Below, in pieces: positions 10,365-21,474 of a stretch of DNA of 64,000 nt (position 1 is its first letter; each line of letters begins with the position of its first letter). Below the pieces are notes generated by a model. It saw nothing but the letters and a program-made list of their open reading frames with translations. It was not told the DNA's origin and did not search any database. Source of the stretch: Theristus sp. LFF4_11 (taxonomy: Eukaryota > Nematoda > Chromadorea > Monhysterida > Xyalidae); assembly GCA_030248135.1 (NCBI GenBank), contig JASANC010001461.1, forward strand, positions 62,001 through 126,000. The letters are read 5' to 3'. A program made the translations under genes and the position numbers.

Positions 10365-11089
10365 TAGAGATGTCAAAAAAAATTCTATTTTTTTTTATTT
10401 AAAAAAAATTTTTTAATTTTTTTTTTAAATCAAAGTTGTTCAGAATTTTTTAGGGAGTCCGAATATCACCATCTGAGGAGCCACCGACTTACCATATGAC
10501 CCCCACTCATATGGGAGGAGGGTGAAAATTTCAGACTTGGTTTCGGCGACCCCATTTTCCCACCGACGACATCACGTCTCGTGTTTTGCCTCTCAATTCA
10601 CCTCAAATAACACGGAAACAAGTTCAACAACAAACCGGTGTGATCATGCTGACGACACGAGGCGAAACAGCAACGAGCAACCAACGAAGTTACGCTTGCA
10701 GTGGCAGACAGTGCAATTTCGACCTTTCGAGATCCTGAAAAACGATGCATAAATGTGAGTTCTCTGCTTCTATCTCACCTTAGCGGCATCGGAATTTGTT
10801 GAACTAGCCTTTGCGACGCTCAAGTACTTCAATGCGCGAGTCGATCATCACTCACCAAGGCTGAAAACAGTCGATAAATCGATCCAGAATACCACCTGCA
10901 GCGTTGAAGACTAAGTGACAAGGTAAAGTCAAAGAAAATTTTTGTTGAATTTTCGAAAAATTATGCCAAAAACGGCATTTTCAGGGCACATTAAAAAAAA
11001 ATTTCAAAAATTTTTAATAAAAAAAATAAAAAATGCTCATTTTTTTACTTTAAAAAAAATTAAAATTTTTTTTGGCCGTTACATCTCTA
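10365..11089 (-). mobile_element. family B inverted-repeat element (TIR AGAGATGT)
   Basis: Termini TAGAGATGTC and ACATCTCTA form an inverted repeat, followed inward by long A/T tracts. The interior is nearly identical to the reverse complement of 35190-35956. It includes an open frame at 10522-10752 that encodes the same 76-residue peptide (two substitutions seen) as the other copy. Sub-blocks (TTTTCGAAAGTTCAACAAAAATTTTC) are shared with family A, so the two families are related. It abuts a family-A element at 11091. Confidence 0.75.
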
Positions 11090-11090
11090 C

Positions 11091-11800
11091 TAGGGTTGTT
11101 AAACAAAAATGAAAATTTTTTTTAAAAAAAAGTGATTAAAAAAAAACAAAAATGCCGATTTAAAAAAAAAAAATTCGAAAAATTTTCCTCTAATATGCTC
11201 TGAAAACCTCAATTTTGGCAAAATTTTTCGAAAGTTCAACAAAAATTTTCTTTGATTATACCTCGTAAAACCTTTAGCAGTCGATTTTGGGCCGTTTTAC
11301 CGACTGATTTTAGGCTACGACAACATCTGCGATGAAGTTTTTGAGCGTCCCAAAGCTTGGCCTACCATTTCCGATGCAGATAAGGTGACGGCAGAGCGTC
11401 CGATTGTGCTCGCTGCTCCGTTTGCAAGCGCTACGTTGTCTGGTTGCTTGCTGCTTCGTGTCGTGTCGTCGCAACACCATCAGAAGAATTGATCGAATTT
11501 CAAGGCGGTATGTTTGTCTTCACTTTAGCATTAGTTTAGCTGGGGACAATTAGTGACGTTTTGGAGGTCAAAACACAAGAAGAGGCATGGTGACGGTTTG
11601 GAAAAGGGGTAATTGAGGTCACCAAAACAAAATCTGCAAAGTTCCGTCATATGGGAGTCATTCGGGAGGCGCTTGCATATCATATGTGGTTCTTCGGACT
11701 CCCTGATTGATTTAGCACAACTTTGATTTTTAAAAATTTTTTTTTAAAAAAATTAAAAAAAAAACAAAAATGACGATTTTTGTTTTTTTTAACAACCCTA
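11091..11800 (+). mobile_element. family A inverted-repeat element, full length
   Basis: About 710 bp, from TAGGGTTGTTAAACAAAAATG to TTTTTTTAACAACCCTA, with termini that are inverted repeats. Unique interior: CCTCTAATATGCTCTGAAAAC, TTTAGCAGTCGATTTTGG, GCGATGAAGTTTTTGAGCGTC and GGTCACCAAAACAAAATCTG. No transposase-sized frame is present, so it is non-autonomous. Other copies are at 34382-35121, 35967-36684 and 36868-37583 (inverted). Confidence 0.8.
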
Positions 11801-12187
11801 ATCTCTATCCCTGCCCTATGGCAATAACACAGCAAAGAAAAAATAGCAAAAACTAAATTGATCATTTTCATTTTGTCAAAAAGGCTTGGCTTAGCTAGTC
11901 GGTCGCGCCTCGCCGCGCGGCGCACATCAAATGTGGTTCTCTGACTGATTTGCAAAAATTTTTAAAAATTTTATTTAAAAAACAAAAATAACAATTTTTG
12001 TTTTTTAACAAACAAACAACCAAACAACCTTAGTGGTAAGCGAAGCGGTGCACCGTGCATCACCGCGGAACGGAGGGACGTAGCAGCGGAGGGATTGAAA
12101 CAAGCGGCGAGCGGCGGAGCGGACTGATCACATCACACCACCACACCTCACACGGACACGAAAAATAAACAATAATCAGTCAGTAAA

Positions 12188-14688
12188 ATGAGTTCCAGTC
12201 TTGGCAGCGGCGGCAGAGGACACAAACGACAAAAATCACAACAGAAAGCACTGATCACCGATGATGTTTCTATCGGTTTTGATGATGGTTTGTTTGTTGG
12301 TTCGTTTGGAAGTTATTTCGGTCTTATTTTTAAGATCATTGCAATGCAAAACTCGCAATGCTGGCTGGCAGGCAATGGCGGAGTCTTGTTTTCTTTTCTT
12401 GTTTCCATTAATCGTGTGTGTATCCAAAGCCAGTGGTTCGAATTTCGAAAACCGATTGGAGCGGAACAGACTGAATTAGTTTGTTGCAGTTGTGTTTCTG
12501 CTTCCCACATGCAGCTCTTCTCAAGTTTGACTTTGGAAAATGGCGAACCTGCTTGGCTGAGAGGGTCTGTGTATGAAATACAAAGATCCTTAATAATCCT
12601 CAAAAAAACTTCTGATGCTTTTCTCAAAACACGGCAGCAGGTGCGCATGAGCATGTGAATGTAATTGCCGATTATGGGGGCACCGCGTCAGCATCGCCAA
12701 GTCATCCGATGGGCCAAATCGAGGGCGTCAACGATTTGCATCGTGAGGCGCCCGTGCTGCAGCTGTCCAGTTCAATGCAGACGCACAACGACGACGAACA
12801 GCCGGCCTACATGTACACAACGGCCGTTGAAAACCCACTGCATAATCAGCTGGTTCGACTTAGCATTACCGCAAAAAATAAAGCTGACTCATGTCAATTT
12901 TCAATTCGTAAGGCGTACTAAAATGCAACGGTGTTGATCAACTCTGTTGTCCTTTCCTAATGTTTTGATTGGATCATTTTTTGATGCGTTCTCAGCCGCA
13001 CAGCGATCCAAGACGACGCAGCTACACCGACAGCGAAGCGATGATGGCGAAAGCAGACGAAATAATGCAACGGTATTCCGCGATGCATGCAGCATTTCAT
13101 CCAGTGTCACCTCATCCAAGTAAAATTAACATTGCGGTCTGCTTCAGACGCTGGTGGTGGCACCCGAAAATCCGCGACAATTACAAGCTCGTCATTGGCT
13201 CCAGCCTGCTCACTGTGATCGGCACTGGTACGTCTTCTGTTGTTCATCATTGAAAACTGGTTCATTGATCGATTTCCAAATTTATTCAATGGTTTCAGCG
13301 TTGATCATCTTATCGATTGTCGTGCTTTTATCGCCGTCTAGTAGTGAGTTATGGTTGAGTTTTTATTTATTGTTGTTATACAAAACGTATCCTTCGTTTA
13401 CAACAGGTCTTTCTGGATGGGTGTTCTTGTTGGTCGGTGTGCTGTGCTTCATACCCGGAAGTAAGTCTATAAGCTAGGCTAGGGTTAGGGAAAAAAAATC
13501 CGGATTTTTTTTTAAATTAAAAAAAAAAATTTAAAAAAAAATTTTTTTTTACAAGTTAGGTTTGTTCGAAGCGTCTTGTCGAGCTGAGTTCATCTAGACT
13601 ATTTTCAGAACGATCCGGAAAACTATAAGAGCGAAAATCGTGTTTTATTGAAATTATGTCCATTTCATAGAGGGAAAGTTGCATTTTCAACAGTAAAACA
13701 GGACAATTTTCGACGTGTACTTGAATATTGAACCGTTCTTAGTTGTTCCTCTTTAGAAAATTACCAAAATTTGACTGTGTTCAAAAATTCCTGTTTGCTG
13801 TAGCTAAGTCGGCAACCCCTGTCGACCCGGTCGCCCCCCCCCCCCCCAAGACACTTACTTTCAGGTTCAACCAGCTATGCTATCTGCCACATGGCGAGAG
13901 CCCACTCTTCAAATCATCGTATCGAAAACACGTACCATGATTTCGCGATCACGTTGCGGGCAACTGACAGACGCAAGTTTAACACGTTAGTTTAGCTCAG
14001 CACGCAAGTTTTAACATGTGGCCATGTTATCGGGTATCTGAAAAACGGTCGTGTGATGTGGTATTAACCAACATCCCCGCTCCAATTGTTTAGCAATATA
14101 TCGCACAACTCCATTGTAGACCTATAACGTACGCCAATCAACAAGATATCATGTTCATCTCATGGCCTACCGACTGAAAAAACATGTTCTAAGTTGCAAG
14201 AAAACGATTTCTGAAACGATATTTCAATTCAGTTAAGTCATTTCAACGCTAAAAATTGACTCTAGAAGTCATCCAAATCGAAAAACATGGAGTACGTCGG
14301 TCAAAATGACCAAATAATGACATGTACCTAAGCACACAAAGAAGTTGGGAAGAAAATTTGGTTTGAACTTTCAAAAAATTATGCCATAAATCGAATTTTC
14401 AGAGCAAAGTAGAAGAAAAATTTTTCAAAATTTTTTTAAGTTTGAAAAAAAAATCCAAATTTAAAAAAAAAACGAAAAAAAAATTAAATTTTTTTTTCAA
14501 AGCCCCTAACCCTAAGCTAGGCTATCAGGCCAATACATTTCGTAGTTTGTTTGAACAATCAACTGGAAATTTCAGCATAATCTAGTATTGTTTTTTTGCA
14601 CCGTTCAGTTTATCACGTCGTTTACATCACGTGTGCCATCTGCGGTCAGCCCGGCTACACGTGGGAGAACTTACCAACGTTTTCGTGA
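12188..14688 (+). CDS. TMEM134: Transmembrane protein 134 (TMEM134/TMEM230 family)
   Basis: A small two-pass membrane protein; the molecular role is poorly known, and TMEM230 relatives act on vesicles. Exons join in phase: 12188-12287 (approximately), 12641-12852, 12996-13227, 13299-13343, 13407-13460, 14609-14688. A disordered N-terminus with acidic and Ser/Gln-rich segments (to about residue 150) precedes WWWHPKIRDNYK, the first hydrophobic helix GSSLLTVIGTALIILSIVV, a short loop SPSSSLSG, and the second helix WVFLLVGVLCFIPG. The signature IYHVVYITCAICGQPGY follows, corresponding to VPGVYHVIFIYCAVKGHRGF in vertebrates, and the protein ends WENLPTFS. The 28-nt stretch after HPSK is read through, because removing it would shift the frame. 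The last intron (13461-14608) is inflated by an inverted-repeat element. Confidence 0.85.
13472..14523. mobile_element. family G inverted-repeat element in TMEM134 intron
   Basis: The ends AGCTAGGCTAGGGTTAGGG and CCCTAACCCTAAGCTAGGCT are inverted repeats, each followed by A/T-rich tracts. The right end contains TTTGAACTTTCAAAAAATTATGCCATAAATCG, a diverged version of a block in families A and B. Nothing inside has a transposase-length frame. The whole ~1.05 kb lies in the last TMEM134 intron. Confidence 0.7.
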
Positions 14689-15494
14689 CTTTCTTGAGTT
14701 TCAGACGTTTCGATCTATTTTACCTTTACAGTTTGTACATATTGCCAAGCCAGTCGAACGAGCAATTGTCTTCCGGTAACTCTTCCCCATGCTGTTAACC
14801 ATGGATTCGTGTTTTATTCTAAATCTTTCATTGTTGTCCGTCTCAAGCAGGGAGTTTTACTTAGATGCATAAGAACCGTCATTCTTTATTGTTTTGTTGC
14901 GAAGCCAAAGCTAGACGATCTTGAATGAGATGTGGGACTGTAACTTCTTTACTCAACTACGCGGGTTCATATCTGTCCCGTTTTTATTCGAACCTAGTGT
15001 TTTAGATAACCATCAAAATCAGTTTGAATGCATGAAATACCGGCATTTTCAGCAATTTATAATGCAAAAGTTGACTGTTCGATCGAACACACCACCACAC
15101 GTATTACATGGATCGGCAATATTATGGAACTGCAGTTTGAACGCAAATTTCCAACCTAAAATAAAAAAAAAGTTAAATGTCGTTACTCGTTGAAACAAAC
15201 GATGAAAATAACATCCATATCTGCTGTTAAAATCAACAGAACGGCTTTCACTCCGATACGAGTTTTGAACAAAACGGCAAACCGGTCGATGTATCACACC
15301 ACGACCACACCACAACATCAGAATATTAGGAATCACGGACAGACAAACGCGAAGAGCAATTTTGCCATGGTGTTGTTACCAAAATCAAACGAATGTTACA
15401 ACGAAATTAGGACCAGACAGCAAAAAAAGAAAATAAGTTGCAAATTGATTGGAGCCAGTAACAGTGCTACTGGATCACGGAACGCACGTTGATT
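14689..15494. other. intergenic region between convergent TMEM134 and FKBP12
   Basis: This is A/T-rich unique sequence between two convergently transcribed genes. Open frames here (for example 15049-15336 minus and 15190-15492 plus) have no recognisable domain or splice-supported extension. I see no additional gene. Confidence 0.4.
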
Positions 15495-16916
15495 TCAATT
15501 CATTCCTAGCAGTTCAACGTCAAAGACGAGCGTAGCGTTTGGAGGAATGGCGCCTGGGATGCCCTTTGGGCCGTAGCCCATGTCAGGCGAGATCGTCAGC
15601 TTTGCTCGCTGGCCCACGCTCATCTGCAACACAAGTTTGGTTGAATTGGCGCTCAATGTCGGCAAGCGACCAGCTAGGCAAACTCTCTCTGCAAAGCGTC
15701 ATTCAACACGAACAGCAAATGTGGCTCTGATTTTGAAGTTCATTGACAGCGCACAGATGGCATCGACGTTTTTCTACGTTTCAGTTTGCATTGCGTGTCC
15801 AAGTTCCACTGACCTTGGCGACGCCCTCATCCCAGCCCTTGATCACTTCACCGGCGCCAATCTTGAACTCGAACGGCTTGCCACGGTCACGAGAACTGTC
15901 CACCTGCAAAGTATCAATATCAACATTTGAATCGAATGAGATCAAACGGTGTGGCCTGGGTTGCCCGACTCCACGTCAAGAAATCACAAAAAGGAAAACA
16001 CCTTCTTGCCGTCTTGCAAAGTGAGCACATAATGGCATTGCACGCGTTGTCCCTTCTTCGGGAATGTGCTTCCTGAAAAAATTAAATCATTTAAAAAAAC
16101 AGTGGTAACTCAAAAACACCCACGAATTGGATATCGAAAAGAAGCTGAAGTCATGATTGATCTAACCCGTCCCGTCCCGAAATTTTTAAAGAATCTCTTG
16201 AGTTTTTTCGGTTCAGCTATTATCTATCTGAAAAACTTTCTGAGCCTGCTCTAAAATTTTTTGTCTTCCAAGACATTAAATGGGCCAATTCTTTATTAAA
16301 ATTGATTAATTTCGCTCAAAATTCTAGTAAATTTCGCTAATTTTGAATAAAATACGCGATAAAAAATAAAATAAAGACCCCCGCTCTGGAACAACTATGC
16401 CACTAGCAGCAGAGCATAGTTGTTCCAGAGCCGAGGGGTTGGCGGGGGGGGGGGCGATATAGATAGCTGAAGCAAATTTTCTAGATAGATAGATAGCTGG
16501 AAAATTTTGGGGGGGGGGCGGTCAAAATTTTGAAATTTGATAGATAGATAGCTAAAACGCTAAAAAGCTATAAAAAAGCAAAATAATCCTAAAAATACAC
16601 TAAAAATCAAGTATAAACGCGTATTTTACCTAAAATTAGCGAAATTTGCAAGAATTACGAGCAAAAATGGTCAATTTTGGTCAAAAATTGACTCATTTTA
16701 TGTCTTCGAAGACAAAAATTTTCAGATAGATAGCTGGCTGAGAAATTTTTTTGGATAGATAATGGCTGAGCCGAAAAAACCTGTTTGATAGAGAGATTCA
16801 AAAATTTTTTGGTGGGGGGCGCCCCCCCCCGGCCCCCCCCCCTTAGAACAACTATGCAGCAGAGCAACGAGCGACCTACCATCACCCTCCTTGATGGTTT
16901 CAATGTCAACGCCCAT
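15495..16916 (-). CDS. FKBP1A: FKBP12-type peptidyl-prolyl cis-trans isomerase
   Basis: A cytosolic proline isomerase, the FK506/rapamycin-binding family. Four exons on the complement: 16916-16880, 16072-16002, 15903-15814, 15623-15495. They sum to exactly 108 codons plus stop, the length of vertebrate FKBP12. The protein begins [20 protein letters not shown]. It keeps the active-site pocket residues Y ([12 protein letters not shown]), F ([19 protein letters not shown]) and W59, plus [24 protein letters not shown] at the end. Intron 1 is about 930 bp; the others are around 100-200 bp. Intron 1 is expanded by family-C repeat sequence. The start is fixed by the family-typical MGV. Confidence 0.93.
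16260..16860 (+). repeat. family C repeat with poly-G/C and GATA tracts, in FKBP12 intron 1
   Basis: It contains GAACAACTATG-type ends, poly-G and poly-C runs, (GATA)n segments (ATAGATAGATAGCTGG) and GTATTTTACCTAAAATTAGCG. The same combination occurs in reverse orientation near 37590-37800 and 63700-63960. A near-perfect 17-bp inverted pair GCTCTGGAACAACTATG / CATAGTTGTTCCAGAGC at 16383-16431 forms a hairpin, probably the junction of two head-to-head ends. Confidence 0.6.
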
Positions 16917-17334
16917 GACTTCGTTTCACTGTTCTTCTCCACGGCAGATGCACGGCACGCACAATCGTCAAAAATGTTGATTGAGCTATTTCTTTCAAAT
17001 GGTTTGTTCTCGAGCTCACACGGACAGAGGAACAGTCAGTGACAATCTTGCTAAACCTGAACAAAAGGTAAAAAAGTTGAACTAGGGCTAAAAAAGTGAA
17101 AATCCCCATTTTTTATTTTTTTTTAATTAATGAAGATTCCAAAGCCGTAGAAAAACACAGAAAATCTTGTAAAATACAGAATATCTTGTGCAAAGAAGCT
17201 GCTTGTTTGGTCAGAAACAACAAAATCCATACAGGGACGGACAGACACAAACGTCAAGAAAAATGCAAAAATCACCGTATTTTTGGAAAAAATTGAGATG
17301 AGATTGACCACCGTGACCGTGAGGGGGGGGGGCC

Positions 17335-17585
17335 TAGGGTTGTTAAACAAAAATCAAAAGTAAAAAAAAATGATTAACAAAACAAAAATGCCGATTTTTT
17401 TTAATTTGAAAAATTTTCCTCTAATATGTTCTGAAAACATAAATTTTGGCACAATTTTTCGAAAGTTTAAGAAAAATTTTCTTTGATATTACCTCGAAAA
17501 ACCGTCAGCAGTCCATTTTGGACCGACCGACTGATTTCAGGCTTCAACAACATCTACGATGAAGTTTTTAAGCGTCCGCGTCCCA
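17335..17585 (+). mobile_element. family A element, left part only
   Basis: It starts TAGGGTTGTTAAACAAAAATC and contains CCTCTAATATGTTCTGAAAAC, then ACATCTACGATGAAGTTTTTAAGCGTCC. It then stops abruptly at 17585, where the 1.16-kb direct repeat begins. This looks like an element broken by the arrival of the larger repeat. Confidence 0.7.
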
Positions 17586-18747
17586 TATGTTACTCACCAT
17601 GTGTATTGCTGGTGGTACTGCGTATTGAATAAAAGTTGAAGTTGAAGTTGAAGTGCTGAACGATAACTTTAATAAAAATCAAAAATTCCGATTTCTCTAA
17701 TATCAAAAAAATTCCCTAATATGCTCTGAATGTCTGAAATAGGGTTCGAAGGATGACACAGTGTCAGGTTTTAAGGGGTGGGTGTCGCGTTAGGAACATG
17801 CATAGATAAAATTTAAAATTAGGCTTAGGGTTAGGTTTAGGCTGTCTTAAAATTTAGGGACAAAAAGAAAGCCGCAATAATACTTTAGCAGGCGTTGCTT
17901 TATGTACTTTTCAACAGAAACTTGCTTGTCTACTATTTTTCGGTGGCTGAGAAATGTTAAATGATGTGTGAAAAAATCGCATAGCTGACCGAACTGAACT
18001 TTAGTTTTTGTCTTGCACAATCTAAAATGAATCCAGAAACGACCACAATGCATAAAGGCACGGCAAAAACATTGTTTTAAACTCAGGTTTCCGACGTGCC
18101 TTCATAAAAAAGGTTTTTTTGAGACCAACGAGTTTTGGTTGTAGTTTAGGATTTAGATGTTCAGTTCAGTTCAGTTCAGATTTGTTTGAATTTTTTGTCA
18201 TTTGTTGCAGTCATTTTCATATATCCGTGATTACCGGTTACGATAATTGATTTGTGTTAATTTGCAAAAAAGCATCCCATCCAGCAGTTTATTGTTTGTG
18301 CTAGGGCAAATTCGCCGGGCCGGAATCGTCCGGTCGGACTTTTTAAATCTTCGATCGGAATCGAACAGGCCGCAACTCTTCGGTCCGGAATGTTGGGGGC
18401 CGCAATAGTACTAGAACCATGCAGATGGGCGATGTCGATGCGGCCACAACAAGTGAATGAAATTTTTCTTCAACAAAAAACTATCAGAGACAACTCAAAT
18501 TAGATATCGTCAGTAGGCAAACAATTTTTCGCAGCGATGTCGTTGCGGTCAAACAGGACAACGCAATCAAGAAACACATTTATTTTAGCACAACTTTTTT
18601 GAACGCGAAAACAACGAGAGTAAAATTTGTTGTATCACTGAGTGATGCACACGATTGTTGTGCATCGCATAAGGCCGACTATTCGGGTATTGAAAAAAAA
18701 CAGTGCAATGTTCAATTGTTTCACCGTTCACGCAATCGATGATAAAT
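17586..18747 (+). repeat. 1.16-kb direct repeat, copy 1
   Basis: Begins TATGTTACTCACCATGTG and ends CGCAATCGATGATAAAT. It is nearly identical to 20054-21219; I see scattered single-base differences and a few 1-2 bp indels. The interior has a short GTTGAA tandem run near 17634, TTAGGCTTAGGGTTAGG, a GTTCAGTTCAGTTCAG run near 18160 and a CCGG-rich tract near 18316. There is no convincing coding frame; the minus frame at 17847-18053 is kept only as a repeat shadow. Confidence 0.85.
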
Positions 18748-18940
18748 TTGCCAAAATTTGGGGAGGGGGGGGGTGTTTGTCAACTGGTGGGGGTGTCGAT
18801 CTGGTTGAGGGATTATACACCGTCCAAACCCCTGCCCTGCCCCTGATCCCAATTAAAGTTTTTTTGAGTTTAACAAAAATTTCGAACCTATGCTTTCCAC
18901 TTTCCAGCTGCCTTTTTCCAGTGCCCACTGCATAATGATA

Positions 18941-20017
18941 TATGGTCGGACTGGATAATTTCGGGCATTAGCTGATTGGTTGGTGCGTTACCGTAATCAG
19001 ATTCAAACGCGGGCCGTTCAAATTGCACTTTGCTTTTTTAAAATTTTTAATTTTTAAGTGATTGTGTTGATTAGTGCTTGGATTTTTAATGGGCAAAACG
19101 CAAAACTTGTTTATTATTTATGAAATACAGAAACATCAAAAAAGTACATTTTAAGGGGTTGCCCTTCTTTTCTAAAAACCGACACACTCGTTGTCGGACA
19201 TTGCTAAAACGGACCTAGTTCTAAATCCTAATCCTAAAGCCTAATTCTAAGCCTAACATGATCCTAACCGAATCCTAACCTAAGCCAAGCCTTTTCAAGA
19301 AAGAATATGTCTGAACAACTGCGTTTTGAACAAGTTTTTGTTGGGGCCGGAGCGTGTGCACGCGCGCTAGTGGATCATGAGCATGAGCATGCGGATGCGA
19401 GGTGCGCGTGCGTTTTAAAAAGAAGCTCCAGAATTTTAAGGCGAATTTTTTATTTTTTTTCAGAAAAAAGAACGACGGCGACGGTGATGCGCTCTCGACG
19501 CTCGAAAAGTGAATATTCGTTTGGAAACCGATTTTCAAATTTTTCTCACGAAACAAATCATTATAAACAAAATTTTCAATTAAAAATCAAACACAACAAC
19601 ATTTTTAGTTGTCGTCGTTGCCGTCGCCGTCGTTCTTTTTCGAAAAATGAATTTGTGCTGTTTTTAGTTTTTCTTCAGCTTTTAACTGTTTGATGACAAT
19701 TTGTTGCAGTTTAAAAATACAGAACAGCAGCTTTCATGGCCAAATTTTAATTTACATTTGTCACCGTCGTCGTCGTTCTTTTTTTCTGAAAAAAATAATA
19801 ATTCGCCTTAAAATTTACTTTTTTTTATTTTTCCGCATTTCATATATCACAAACAAGTTTTGTCCATTGTAAATTCAAACATTCATTAACACAAACACTC
19901 AAAAATTAAAAATTAAAAAAAGCAAAGTGCAATTTAACAGCCCGCGTTTGAGTGTGATTACGGTAACGCACCAGCCAATCAGCTAATGCCCGAAATTATC
20001 CAGTCCGACTATAGTAA
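18941..20017. mobile_element. 1.07-kb terminal-inverted-repeat element between the direct repeats
   Basis: About 75-95 bp at the two ends are inverted repeats: TGGTCGGACTGGATAATTTC...GGGCATTAGCTGATTGGTTGG...GCGTTACCGTAATCAGATTC at 18941, matched by its reverse complement ending AAATTATCCAGTCCGACTA at 20016. The ends resemble the short CCAAT-carrying elements elsewhere in the window. The interior has the sequence TCCTAATCCTAAAGCC near 19225 and CGTCGTC-rich tracts. It encodes no transposase that I can see. Confidence 0.7.
19160..19410 (+). repeat. family D repeat (inverted match at 33900-34130)
   Basis: The stretch TTGCTAAAACGGACCTA, then a CCTAA-rich tract, AACTGCGTTTTGAACAAGTTT, GCGGAGCGTGTGCAC-type and CGCGCTAGTGGATCATGAGCA recurs reverse-complemented at 33900-34130. 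The CCTAA tract is degenerate and not telomeric. Confidence 0.65.
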
Positions 20018-20053
20018 TTGTTTGTTTTACTTATTTTTGAATAATTTTGTCAT

Positions 20054-21219
20054 TATGTTACTCACCATGTGTATTGCTGGTGGTACTGCGTATTGAATAA
20101 AAGTTGAAGTTGAAGTTGAAGTGCTGAACGATAACTTCAATAAAAATCAAAAATTCCGATTTCTCTAATATCAAAAAAAATTCCCTAATATGCTCTGAAT
20201 GTCTGAAATAGGGTTCGAAGGACGATACAGTGTCAGGTTTTAAGGGGTGGGTGTCGCGTTAGGAACATGCATAGATAAAATTTAAAATTAGGCTTAGGGT
20301 TAGGTTTAGGCTCAGTCTTAAAATTTAGGAACAAAAAGAAAGCCGCAATAATACTTTAGCAGGCGTTGCTTTATGTACTTTTCAACAGAAACTTGCTTGT
20401 CTACTATTTTTCGGTGGCGGAGAAATGTTAAATGATGTGTGAAAAACCGCATAGCTGACCGAACTGAACTGTAGTTTTTGTCTTGCACAACCTAAAATGA
20501 ATCCAGAAACGACCACAATGCATAAAGGCACGGCAAAAAACATTGTTTTAAACTCAGGTTTCCGACGTGCCTTCATAAAAAAAAGTTTTTTTGAGACCAA
20601 CGAGTTTTGGTTGTAGTTTAGGATTTAGATGTTCAGTTCAGTTCAGTTCAGATTTGTTTGAATTTTTTGTCATTTGTTGCAGTCATTTTCATATATCCGT
20701 GATTACCGATTACGATAATTGATTTGTGTTAATTTGCAAAAAAGCATCCCATCCAGCAGTTTATTGTTTGTGCTAGGGCAAATTCGCCGGGCCGGAATCG
20801 TCCGGTCGGACTTTTTAAATCTTCGATCGGAATCGAACAGGCCGCAACTTGTCGGTCCGGAATGTTGGGGGCCGCAATAGTACTAGAACCATGCAGATGG
20901 GCGATGCCGATGCGGCCACAACAAGTGAATGAAATTTTTCTTCAACAAAAAACTAACAGAGACAACTCAAATTAGATATCGTCAGTAGGCAAACAATTTT
21001 TCGCAGCGATGTCGTTGCGGTCAAACAGGACAACGCAATCAAGAAACACATTTATTTTAGCACAACTTTTTTGAACGCGAAAACAACGAGAGTAAAATTT
21101 GTTGTATCACCGAGTGATGCACACGATTATTGTACATCGCATAAGGCCGACTATTCGGGTATTGAAAAAAAACAGTGCAATGTTCAATTGTTTCACCGTT
21201 CACGCAATCGATGATAAAT
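20054..21219 (+). repeat. 1.16-kb direct repeat, copy 2
   Basis: This is the second copy of 17586-18747, in the same orientation. It ends at GATAAAT (21219), only about 145 bp upstream of the TATA box of the collagen gene at 21475, so it forms that gene's immediate upstream flank. Confidence 0.85.
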
Positions 21220-21362
21220 GTATGTGATGCGACTGATGTTTATCAGAAAAGTTCAAACAATTGCGCAAGGGTCAAATGCGCAAAAAAGGTCGGTTGGATG
21301 ACACGATCGCCGGAATGGACGACGCAAAAAAAAGGTGAGCACGTAACGCGCGCAGAGCGCAG

Positions 21363-21370
21363 TATAAATA
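21363..21370 (+). promoter_or_regulatory. TATA box of cuticle collagen 1
   Basis: TATAAATA lies 105-112 bp before the collagen start codon at 21475, in a GC-rich context (CAGAGCGCAG upstream, TCAGTGCGCACTG downstream). Transcription would begin near 21395. Strong TATA boxes are common at nematode collagen genes. Confidence 0.6.
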
Positions 21371-21474
21371 TCAGTGCGCACTGAAGTGTCGTCAAAGAAC
21401 AGTCAAACAAATCAGCAGTGTGCAGTAAGAAATTGTTTGTGTGTACCCATTGAAACAGCCGAACGCAATCGAGC

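Larger units (their letters stand above)
9977..12187. other. intergenic region filled by inverted-repeat elements
   Basis: Between the divergent starts of EEFSEC (minus) and TMEM134 (plus) the DNA is almost entirely three inverted-repeat elements (10002-10303, 10365-11089, 11091-11800), followed by a decayed fragment of family A (about 11930-12035, CATCAAATGTGGTTCT...AACAACC). Any promoter elements for the two genes must lie in 9977-10001 and about 12036-12187. I see no clear TATA box. Confidence 0.6.

Noticed and set aside
13116..13148. 28-nt intron in TMEM134 exon 3 (GTAAAA...TTCAG)
   Set aside because: Removing it would shift the frame and destroy the conserved WWWHPKIRDNYK and membrane segments; the reading-through version is correct.
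19200..19290. Telomere-like CCTAA/TTAGG tract
   Set aside because: Units are irregular (CCTAATCCTAAAGCC...) and the tract is part of an interspersed repeat found inverted at 34020-34110; it is not a chromosome end.
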